From: Prevotellaceae bacterium
GTDB lineage: Bacteria; Bacteroidota; Bacteroidia; Bacteroidales; UBA932
DNA: 8,192 nt
Assembly: GCA_031259655.1 (NCBI GenBank)
Contig: JAIRLF010000151.1
Location: forward strand, 1 to 8,192
Reading direction: 5' to 3'
Shown: in pieces, positions 1-7,100 of the stretch
How positions within the stretch are numbered: position 1 is the first letter of the stretch
Layout: every line of letters starts with the position of its first letter
Made by a program: the position numbers and the translations under genes
Notes under the pieces: generated by a model
What the model was told of the DNA's origin: nothing
Seen by the model: only the letters and a program-made list of their open reading frames with translations
The model's database searches: none

Positions 1-1665
1 GTACGGTACGGCGAAGGGCTGTATTTTTCGACTGTCGGCAAAGGAAAGGAACGGTTCTTCCGTCATTCCTTCGACCGGTTTGGGATAGTGGAGGTCTATA
101 TCCCAGGTTGTCGTGAAGGAAGCGTCGTCAAACAGCGTTCCGGTTAAAAGGTCTTGCCCTTTCAGAATCACGTCGCCCAGCAGACGGCGGGATTCGCGTT
201 TGCCTCCGATATATGCAACCCATTCCAGTTTTTTATTTGCGTATGCATCTTTCCGTTCGCTTCTGTTTTTCAGGAAATCCCAGTTCCCGAATACCGCCCG
301 CAAAGCATAATCCCTGATGTATTCAATCTCTTCGACCTGGTCTCTGTCCATTCCCGCCTCCCAGTCCCAGTCCCCGCGCAGATTCGGACGGCAAGAGTGT
401 TCGTCGAACAGGAGCGCCCAGGGACATTCCGGGAAGGCTGTATTTTCTCCGGCGTCCGACGCATACCACTGTACAGATGTTCCCATCACCAGGCGGTCTA
501 CTTTCTCCGGTGCAAGGGATTCGCCGGTTTCGTCCCTGCTTTCCCTTCCCATCCGGTAATCGGCGCCGGCAAGGTAACCGAGATTGCCGTCGCCGGTACA
601 GTCGGCAAACAGATTCGCTTTGAACCGGTATTTTTCTCCGGTCAGAATGTCTTTGCCGGTAACGGAACGGATGCGGTTTCCTTTCTTTTCTACCTCATAT
701 ACCTGCATGTTCAGGAAGAGGGATATGTTTTTCTCGCCTCTTACCAGCCGTTCTTTCTTTTCATCTTCATAATTGCCGGCTGGTCCTGCATTGTGAATCA
801 TTTTTTCCGGATAGCGCGCGAGTATTCCTGCAATTTGCCGGCTTCTTTCCGTGTCGGGATGCTGTTTGGCTTCCCAGTTATTCCAGTGACCGACAATGCC
901 AAATTCATCCAGCAGATTACCTAAGTTGGGATAGGGCGATTGCGAAATCAGCCCCGACAGCCCAACACGCACTTCGGAACTGTTATTTCCCCCGAGTACG
1001 GGGCGATTCTGAATCAACGCGACTTTGCAGCCCAGACGGGCGGCGCTGATAGCCGCACAGCATCCGGCAATACCGCCTCCGACCACGACCAGGTCGTAAT
1101 CGCCCATTTCCTGCGCCCGCTTCGGCGCTCCGGACTTCCGTTCACGGAAAGCGTTCAATGCGGACAGGTCTTCCGGGAGCCTCTGTTTGAGGTCAGCCGT
1201 CAGGCAGATAGCGTCGCAGCGTCCGTTAAAGCCGGTCAAATCGTGCAGCGTGATGAGGTTATCTCCTGCCTTGAGTTCGAGCGTCCCGCCGTCCTGCCAG
1301 CGCCAGTCAGCCGATTTTGTGCCGAAAACCGTATCTAAGGGGATGCCGTTGAAGCGGACTTCGAAGCGTCCGGGCGCACCTTCCTTTCCCCAGGGTTTGA
1401 CCCAGTCGCGCGTCCTGACCCATACCCTGAACACGCCATCCCGCGACAGACGTATCACATGAGAAGCGTCCCGTACCGGAACGCCCAGCCCGTGCGCCAT
1501 CAGATAGGGCGAGCCCATCTGCACCATGGATTGATTGTCCACGACCCAGCCGCCCCTGTCGTCAAAACTCTCGGCTTCTATCAACATCGTTTTAGATGTT
1601 TGCTGCCCGCAACCGTATAACGAAACTGCTATCATCAGCATAAAAAATAAGACACTTCTTCTCAT
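1..1665 (-). CDS. FAD-dependent oxidoreductase (PF12831-type) lipoprotein, C-terminus cut by window edge
   Basis: Probable exported flavoprotein; the substrate is unknown. I read 555 uninterrupted codons from the ATG at 1665 to the left edge. Residues 1-19 are a lipoprotein signal ending in the lipobox LYGC (Cys19). No acidic residues follow Cys19, so surface export is not indicated and a periplasm-facing lipoprotein is more likely. Residues about 27-160 (starting IEAESFDDRGGW) look like a beta-rich, CBM-like module that commonly precedes this flavoprotein family. The Rossmann FAD site is DLVVVGGGIAG at 191-201. It is followed by RPVLGGNNSSEV (221-232), and DCTGDGNLGYLAGAD at 355-369 fits the later FAD-contact strand. 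Where many FAD enzymes have an acidic residue at the end of the second strand, this one reads IQN (218-220). CPWAL, YIRD and KRESRRLLGDV are shared with the paralogue at 7386-8192. By comparison with that copy, about 80 C-terminal residues are missing. It starts 41 bases after the MGH1-like gene. Sampled lines are GC-rich compared with the GH106 gene. Confidence 0.9.
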   Translation of the reverse strand, partial: MRRSVLFFMLMIAVSLYGCGQQTSKTMLIEAESFDDRGGWVVDNQSMVQMGSPYLMAHGLGVPVRDASHVIRLSRDGVFRVWVRTRDWVKPWGKEGAPGRFEVRFNGIPLDTVFGTKSADWRWQDGGTLELKAGDNLITLHDLTGFNGRCDAICLTADLKQRLPEDLSALNAFRERKSGAPKRAQEMGDYDLVVVGGGIAGCCAAISAARLGCKVALIQNRPVLGGNNSSEVRVGLSGLISQSPYPNLGNLLDEFGIVGHWNNWEAKQHPDTERSRQIAGILARYPEKMIHNAGPAGNYEDEKKERLVRGEKNISLFLNMQVYEVEKKGNRIRSVTGKDILTGEKYRFKANLFADCTGDGNLGYLAGADYRMGRESRDETGESLAPEKVDRLVMGTSVQWYASDAGENTAFPECPWALLFDEHSCRPNLRGDWDWEAGMDRDQVEEIEYIRDYALRAVFGNWDFLKNRSERKDAYANKKLEWVAYIGGKRESRRLLGDVILKGQDLLTGTLFDDASFTTTWDIDLHYPKPVEGMTEEPFLSFADSRKIQPFAVPY

Positions 1666-1706
1666 ATATTTATTGATTTGAATTTGTATATGGCAAACGT
1701 TCGATT

Positions 1707-3059
1707 TCATTTATTTTTCAGTTTCAGTACATATTTCTTACTGATTCCTTCCAGCATCAGCGTAACGACAGTGCAGCTCATGCCGAGAAAATTCACGCCC
1801 AAAGCTTTGCCGGTTTGCGAATCGTGACGTTCGCTGACGCCGTGCCGGAGCGACAGTTCAATTGTTTTGTCGGCAATGTCTGCCGCAAGGTCGTCGAAAC
1901 CGTACGCTTTGAGTCCGTGAGCGATTTGATAGTTGGTAACAGTCCAAATGTCGCCTCGCCAGAATGCGTCGGATTTGTAAACCGGGTCTGTTGTCGGAAC
2001 AGTCGGAACGGGAACAGGCGTGTTCCAAGCCGGAGATTGCAGGATTTCCGTCATTTTTGCCGCCTGTTTTTTTGTCGGTACGCCTGCAAGCAAGGGCGTC
2101 CAGCAGCCGATACTCAGTTCGTCAATTTTTTGAAACGAATCGCGAAATATCGCTTTGAATACGCCGTCTTTTTCGTCCCACATATTGTTGCGCATGGCTT
2201 CTGCCGCTCTTGTCGCCCGTGTTTCACAGCGTTTTGCCAATTTTTCATCACCGACTTTGTGGGCAAGCCGCGCCAACGATTGCTCCGCAAGAATCAAATA
2301 TGACGTGTTTCCTGTTACCAGAATATCGCCGTATGCCTTTAACGGCGGATTGTCGTTGCGTTTGGGATGCGCGGTCAGTTGCAGACGGTCGAGCGTGCGG
2401 TCGAAATCGAATGTTTCATAACGGGCATTTTGAATCACTCCAAGATAATCGCCGACGCCGACAAGTCCTGTGTCGGTTACATCGCGTTCCCGCCAATACC
2501 ATTCGTGAAATTTTTCCAGCGACTGCAAATTTTCTTTTACCAGTTCGATGTCGCCGTTGCGGTTGAAAACACGTTCCAGTCCCCAGGCTATAATCGGAAT
2601 TTGCGAATACGCCGGAAATGTTTTCCATTTTCCCGATTTATCGTTTGCCATAATCATACACGGAATCATATCGTGCATATATTCCGGTTTCACGGCGTTC
2701 CACCGTTCCTGAAAATCGCGGTAGTTACCGAAAATATCGCGAATGACTTCGCTCTGTTCGGGAAAGATACTCAACAAATCTGTAACAAACATTGTGTCCC
2801 ATATCCATTGCCCGTAATAATGACCGCCCGGAGCGTTCCACCGCCGTTTCAGTTCGCCTTCGGGCGGACGAACCTTGCCGAACACACATTTTGTAAACAC
2901 CGATTCGACAAGTTGAATGACGGCTTCGTCTTCCCATTCGAAATAATCGCGAATGTTCGGCGACCCGTTTTGTGCAAACGCCGAAAATGCTTTGCCGCTC
3001 AAAATCCCGCCCATCACCAAAGCAGATGACTGTTTCAAAAAATTACGCCTGTCTGTCAT
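1707..3059 (-). CDS. Tat-exported MGH1/GH63-like glycoside hydrolase
   Basis: Predicted exported glycosidase of 450 residues; the exact bond cleaved cannot be read from sequence. Residues 4-9 (RRNFLK) followed by a hydrophobic stretch form a classic twin-arginine signal, with likely cleavage after AFAQ (about residue 30). The rest looks like an (alpha/alpha)6-barrel domain of the mannosylglycerate-hydrolase/GH63 type. QWIWDTMF (84-91) matches the substrate-pocket Asp motif of that superfamily, and FWRGDIWTVTNY (366-377) matches its WRGxxWxxxNY signature. SERHDSQTG (409-417) sits where the family has the E-x-x-x-P-x-T-G-like catalytic-base motif, so Glu410 is the candidate base. Asp204 in VGDYLG is a weaker guess for the acid. 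Length fits the compact single-domain members. The ATG lies 3 bases after the DUF6261 stop and is preceded by TAGGA, which overlaps that stop, so the two genes are probably translated from one message. A trehalase-like or amylo-glucosidase-like activity is an alternative. Confidence 0.82.
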   Translation of the reverse strand: MTDRRNFLKQSSALVMGGILSGKAFSAFAQNGSPNIRDYFEWEDEAVIQLVESVFTKCVFGKVRPPEGELKRRWNAPGGHYYGQWIWDTMFVTDLLSIFPEQSEVIRDIFGNYRDFQERWNAVKPEYMHDMIPCMIMANDKSGKWKTFPAYSQIPIIAWGLERVFNRNGDIELVKENLQSLEKFHEWYWRERDVTDTGLVGVGDYLGVIQNARYETFDFDRTLDRLQLTAHPKRNDNPPLKAYGDILVTGNTSYLILAEQSLARLAHKVGDEKLAKRCETRATRAAEAMRNNMWDEKDGVFKAIFRDSFQKIDELSIGCWTPLLAGVPTKKQAAKMTEILQSPAWNTPVPVPTVPTTDPVYKSDAFWRGDIWTVTNYQIAHGLKAYGFDDLAADIADKTIELSLRHGVSERHDSQTGKALGVNFLGMSCTVVTLMLEGISKKYVLKLKNK

Positions 3060-3067
3060 ATCCTACT
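3060..3067 (-). promoter_or_regulatory. ribosome binding site overlapping the DUF6261 stop codon
   Basis: Read on the minus strand the junction is AGTAGGATATG. The stop TAG of the upstream gene is part of TAGGA, a short purine-rich site 1-3 bases before the ATG at 3059. This is close for a Shine-Dalgarno site, and translational coupling by re-initiation would explain it. The Tat motif begins only three codons later, which supports this start. Confidence 0.4.
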
Positions 3068-3794
3068 GTTGTTCTGTTTCATCATTTTTCTTAGCGTTCC
3101 GGCCTTTCCGTTGCGCCAGGATGTTGCTGTAATGGTCGACGCGTATGTTATAAGCGTTGACAAAAGCGGCATACTGCGCTTCTCCGTTCAGTAAGATTGA
3201 AGCGTCGATACGGTCAAGCATGTTGCGATAATTACTGTCGATTTTCTTGCGAAGTTCCTTCACACGAAAAACCGGTTTTTGTTCTTTTTCGGAGTAACGC
3301 GTGTTTTTTAGAGCTTCAAAAGTTTGATTGTCGGCGTCTAACCGAACGACCCAGTCGCCCAAACCTAAAGTGGCAATGTCGTCGGCATGTGCGCCGTTCA
3401 TCTCCTGAACGAAATTGTAGATTGACGCTGTTTCAGCGTCATACGGTTTCCGTGCAACATTGCCGTATTGGTCGAGTACAATTTGTACTCGCCGCGCTGC
3501 CTCGCGCTTTGCAGGGTCGAAATGGTTTAATGACGATTTCACCGCGTCGGATAATCCGCGAAAACCAGCGTCGCGATTATTATCGGCTTCGATAAGTTGT
3601 TCGGTGGTTGCGCTCTTACGGATAATCTCCATTGCTTCGTCAACATCGGCATACAACACGACGAAAACAGCAAAAAGCGCTTCGATGTTTAACACGTCCG
3701 GATGATACAGTTTTACCAGAGATTTAAATTCGGTGAAGAACTGAAACCATTCTGCATTCCGCAAATTGACTGTCCTAAATCTTTTACATTTCAT
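3063..3794 (-). CDS. DUF6261 family protein, function unknown
   Basis: A 243-residue protein without signal peptide or membrane segment, so presumably cytoplasmic. I recognise the DUF6261 pattern of Bacteroidales: N-terminal LRNAEWFQFFTEF (11-23), then IIRKSATTEQ (57-66), DQYGNVARKPYDAETASIYN (108-127) and a C-terminal stretch with repeated R-x-x-I/Y-N spacing (180-222). The sequence is mostly helical in character and ends in a charged, low-complexity tail (KGRNAKKNDETEQQ). No catalytic motif is evident and the family has no established role. The start at 3794 is supported by conservation of the N-terminal block; its ribosome site is weak. It follows the 42-bp repeat region and a consensus Bacteroides promoter, and it ends 3 bases before the MGH1-like gene. 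A cytoplasmic protein between secreted glycosidases is unexpected. It could be a separate element inserted in the operon rather than a pathway member. Confidence 0.85.
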   Translation of the reverse strand: MKCKRFRTVNLRNAEWFQFFTEFKSLVKLYHPDVLNIEALFAVFVVLYADVDEAMEIIRKSATTEQLIEADNNRDAGFRGLSDAVKSSLNHFDPAKREAARRVQIVLDQYGNVARKPYDAETASIYNFVQEMNGAHADDIATLGLGDWVVRLDADNQTFEALKNTRYSEKEQKPVFRVKELRKKIDSNYRNMLDRIDASILLNGEAQYAAFVNAYNIRVDHYSNILAQRKGRNAKKNDETEQQ

Positions 3795-3822
3795 GAGTTA
3801 TATACATTAAAAATATTTATAC

Positions 3823-4188
3823 TTAATTAACCTTCGATTTTAAAATATTTGCAAAAGTAATTTGTTTTTTTATCCTGGCCAAATAAATTTCAACACGCTC
3901 ACTTAATCCTTTATTCAACGCGATATAAATGTTCAACAAATGTTGAAAACGCTTCGCAGCCCTACGAGAGACTTTCAATATTTGTTGAAAACGCCTCGCA
4001 GGGCTACGAGGGACTTTCAACATTTGTTGAAAACGCCTCGCAGGGTTACGAGGGACTTTCAACACTTGTTGAAAACGCTGCGCAGGGCTACGAGGGACTT
4101 TCAACATTTGTTGAAAACGCCGCGCAGGGCTGCCGACATTGTTATCATACCGACTAAAATAATACTTATTAAATTCTTCACTTTGCAT
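3823..4188 (-). CDS. doubtful repeat-encoded small ORF (14-residue repeats)
   Basis: An open frame of 121 codons, starting 3 bases after the GH106 stop with AAGGA 11 or so bases ahead of the ATG. Residues about 18-87 are five copies of a 14-residue unit resembling RRFQQMLKVPRSPA, strongly basic. The final 40 residues (NIYIALNKGLSERVEIYLAR onward) are unrelated and encoded by AT-rich DNA. Because the repeat is 42 bp, a multiple of three, the frame stays open automatically, and the opposite strand is open across the array too. A promoter for the next gene lies inside its 3' end. No signal peptide or known domain is seen. I favour a non-coding repeat element that happens to be open, but translation cannot be excluded given the spacing to the GH106 gene. 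Confidence 0.3.
   Translation of the reverse strand: MQSEEFNKYYFSRYDNNVGSPARRFQQMLKVPRSPAQRFQQVLKVPRNPARRFQQMLKVPRSPARRFQQILKVSRRAAKRFQHLLNIYIALNKGLSERVEIYLARIKKQITFANILKSKVN
3852..3883 (-). promoter_or_regulatory. Bacteroides-type promoter for DUF6261 and downstream genes
   Basis: On the minus strand TTTG (3883-3880) is followed after exactly 20 bases by TACTTTTG (3859-3852). This equals the Bacteroidetes primary-sigma consensus of TTTG at -33 and TAnnTTTG at -7 with a 19-21 bp spacer. Transcription would begin near 3845 and give a leader of about 50 bases, rich in A and T, before the ATG at 3794. The region is AT-rich, so a chance match is possible. I see no comparable match in the 44 bases upstream of the GH106 gene or the 41 bases upstream of the flavoprotein gene at 1665. 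Confidence 0.55.
3931..4137. repeat. tandem array of five 42-bp palindrome-containing repeats
   Basis: Units begin at 3931, 3973, 4015, 4057 and 4099; the last stops short near 4137. Each contains an 18-bp inverted repeat, in the best copies TTTCAACATTTGTTGAAA (8-bp arms, 2-bp centre). Base changes fall at the centre in some copies (CT for TT in unit 4, AA in unit 1), and unit 2 has one arm mismatch. The remaining 24 bp starts ACGCCTCGCAGGG; in units 2 and 3 it also holds a CCTCG...CGAGG inverted repeat with an 8-base loop. Units 2 and 3 differ at only two or so positions, so expansion or homogenisation is probably recent. The array is visibly more GC-rich than its AT-rich flanks (3795-3930 and 4138-4200). 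There are no unique spacers, so it is not a CRISPR array. In RNA each unit could fold into a hairpin, giving up to five in a row between GH106 and DUF6261. Confidence 0.9.
4147..4178. repeat. dispersed repeat motif, copy 1 (beside the palindrome array)
   Basis: This AT-rich stretch, with core CGACTAAAATAATACTT on the plus strand, lies 9 bases right of the last palindrome unit and within the first codons of the small ORF starting at 4188. It matches 7304-7335 at 27 of 32 positions, with an uninterrupted 14-base match (CTAAAATAATACTT). It may be the end sequence of the repeat element. Confidence 0.55.
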
Positions 4189-4191
4189 TAT

Positions 4192-7100
4192 TTATTTTTC
4201 CTTGAAAATCAATTTTACAGGACCAAACAGTCCGGCGTCGCATTTGCTTAGGTCGGGAGTTCCTCGCCAGCCCCAGGTACGAAGTTTTCCCATATCATCT
4301 TTCATCCACATTTTACCGGCAATCAGATTACCTGTTCGGATTTTGATTTTGTTTTCTCCCTGTTTCACTGCACCGGAAATGTCAAATTTGAAAGGAGGCC
4401 ATAAGCGGGCTCCCACCGACCGGTCGTTAACAAAGACTTCGGCAATGTATTTTGTTTCGCCTAAATCGACAAAAATTTCAGAAGAGGTATCCTCAATTAT
4501 TATTGAAGTTTCGTATTCCAAAAACCCGGTATATTGCTGTAACCCGTAAGAGTACCATGACGCTAATTCTCTGTTCTCCGCTACTCCTGTTGTAAATTTG
4601 AAAGGAGCGACGGATAATTTCTCTTCTTTACAGTTGAGCGCAAACGATAATAAACCGGATTCCGGCGGTAAGAGAATCAAAGAATCTGTCACATTTATTT
4701 TCCTGCCGTTTAGCCAAATATCTTTCCCTAAGATATGGGAAGGGACAGTAACGGAGGTTGCTCCTACAGGAATATTCATTCGCCAATAAAGCCATGTATT
4801 TGTACTGTCGTTCGCCTTTTTATCCCGACGGGAATAATATTTCCATTCCGAATCGTCGTATCCGGGCTGTAATTTTACACTGTCCACCGATGAATCACTC
4901 GAATACAATATCTTTGCAGTCGTCTTATAAACAGTCTTTTCGTCCGGATAACCAATCGACCATTTCGTGTTGATAACTTTTTCTTTTACGTTCGTCGTTT
5001 CCGGCTGTTTTAAGTCTGCGGGCGTCTTTGTAATATCCGGGTCGAAAGCCAGCCAATAACCTTCGAACGGATATAAGGTCAAAGATACCTTTTGATATCC
5101 GTTTTCGGTTGTTGATGGAACGCTTTTCTTTTCACCTGTTTCACAATCCCAGATTTCGGCAGTTCCCTTGCCATCCCTGAGCCATGCGGTAAAGTGTCTT
5201 AATGTATCGGTATTATTTGCAAACCAGTATAAGTTTATATTACCTGCCTTTCTTTGAGCGGTGTAAAGTCTGCCGGAATTTTCGAGGCGCATTTGCGGTT
5301 TCATCTTCTTATTCAGAGTTGTAATCATAGCGTCCATTTTATCTTTCCCGGACGCCAGATTAACGACGTTCGAAAACTGTTTTAACGCATTTGCTCTGTT
5401 TATAATTGTCTTATCATTCAACCCTTTTTCGGGAGAGCCATGAGGCAATTCACCTAACAGGATTACTAATCCTCCCCGTTTTGCAAATTCAAAGATTTTT
5501 TCGAACGACGAGCGGTGAATAATATAAGCGGAAGGAAGTACGATTGCCTGAAAATCGTGATTATTGACGGTTATTTTCGTTCCTCCGTCCAATCGTTGTA
5601 TAATCCCTTTCGATAAATAATGTTTATCGCCGATTAAAAAGTCAATATTTTGCTCATTCATTTTTCTCATGGCGTCCGTATAAACCTGATTCGCTTCATC
5701 AGCACGCTTATCCCATGAGCCTTTCTCTTCCGAAAAGTAATTTTCCGAAAAAGACCAGACACTTTCAAGCGGATGGAATAAAAGCACATCTGCTACCAGA
5801 TTGCTTTGCCGTGTGACAAATGATGCGCGTCTGGCGAAGTCGTTCCAGTAGTGTAAATAATTCCAATAGGGGTTTTCGACATACCAGTCTGTCGGAAAAG
5901 GTATGGTTTCTAATTTTTTGTTCATATAAATTCCATGAGGGACAACGTGATTAACCCCGAAGGAGGTAATCGAATTAATCGTCATTTTCATCATTTCCGG
6001 AGTTTGAATCCAGCCTGCTACACCCATGATTTCACTCATAAGAGGACGACCCTCAAATTCTGCAACCGTCTGCACTTCTTTAAAATCGTGCACGTCCTGC
6101 GATCTCATTTCGAGACAATCGTTTCCGGGCATTGTCACGCAACGTGTTGTCCTCATCAAATCGCCCACAGCAGTCGTTTGGAGTTGTAACGATTCTTCCC
6201 ATAAATTGGAGATATAATACATATTGCGCTCCTTTAACCAGCCAACTAAAGGTTCGAAATAACATTCGTTATACACATCGGAGACAACGTCAAACCAATC
6301 GCACCGCGCAACGACAAACAACCCGTCTTTATCTTTCTCGGTAAGCAGGGGCAGCCAGATACGTATATCGCGTTTCTTTTTCTTTTGATACTGTTTTGCG
6401 AAGTGTTCGGACCAGGCCATTTTGTATCCGTAATCGCCTTCGTTATCCACAAACACGCCCGGAATACTTTTCCCCATGTCATTCGCGAAATGTTTATCAT
6501 ACTGTTCATGTACCAAGGGTATAAACACTTCCATCAATTTCGGGTCTAAATAATTTACTTTTCCGCCATCTTTGCCCTCATGTGGTTTCTTGGTATAGGT
6601 GTAAATTACCCAATCGCCATCCGGAACAGTCCATTTGATATTCTTCCCCTCGCCTATGATACGCAAGGAAGAGGCATCAATTTGATTATTGAATAATTTT
6701 CCGGCTACGGCAAAATCAACGGACTCATAATTTACTTCCGTCTTTCCGGTTGCAGAATGACGTTTCGGCGAAAGATACGTCGCTTCAAGTTCCGGATGTT
6801 GCGCCAATACCTTACCTGCCGCATGTCCGCTGGGCCAGTTGTATTCGTCACAATATCCGAGTGTTAATCCATTCTCTTCGGCTTCTTTCAACGCATTACC
6901 AAAACTGTTAAACCATGGGTCGGTAAGATATTGCTCAAGAGGAAGAGCCGCTACCGACTGATTAAATCCTGAACGGGGATGCGCATATCCGGGATTCAAC
7001 CTTTGTTTAGCCATCTCTTTAACCATAGAGGCTGCCTCATACTCGTCTTTAATCGCATTATCCCAAAACCAAAATGTATGGGGAGCGTAAAACATGGGCG

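Noticed and set aside
154..924. Plus-strand open frame of 256 codons
   Set aside because: It is antisense to the flavoprotein gene, whose minus-strand frame is continuous from 1665 and carries clear family motifs. The plus-strand translation shows no recognisable domain.
940..1338. Plus-strand open frame of 132 codons
   Set aside because: It is antisense to the FAD-binding region of the flavoprotein gene and reflects the GC-rich codon pattern of the true strand.
2367..3029. Plus-strand open frame of 220 codons
   Set aside because: It lies wholly opposite the MGH1-like glycosidase gene, which has a Tat signal and catalytic motifs. The antisense product resembles nothing known.
3931..4137. 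CRISPR array
   Set aside because: The 42-bp units abut directly and the whole unit is repeated; there are no variable spacers and no cas genes in the window.
3931..4137. Rho-independent terminator for the GH106 gene
   Set aside because: The hairpins are not followed by a T-run in the direction of transcription, and five tandem copies are atypical. A weaker effect on read-through remains possible.
3940..4251. Plus-strand open frame across the repeats (LLKTPRRATRDFQ units)
   Set aside because: A 42-bp period keeps every frame without an in-unit stop open, so openness is not evidence of coding. It also runs into the antisense of the GH106 3' end, and I see no ribosome site for it.
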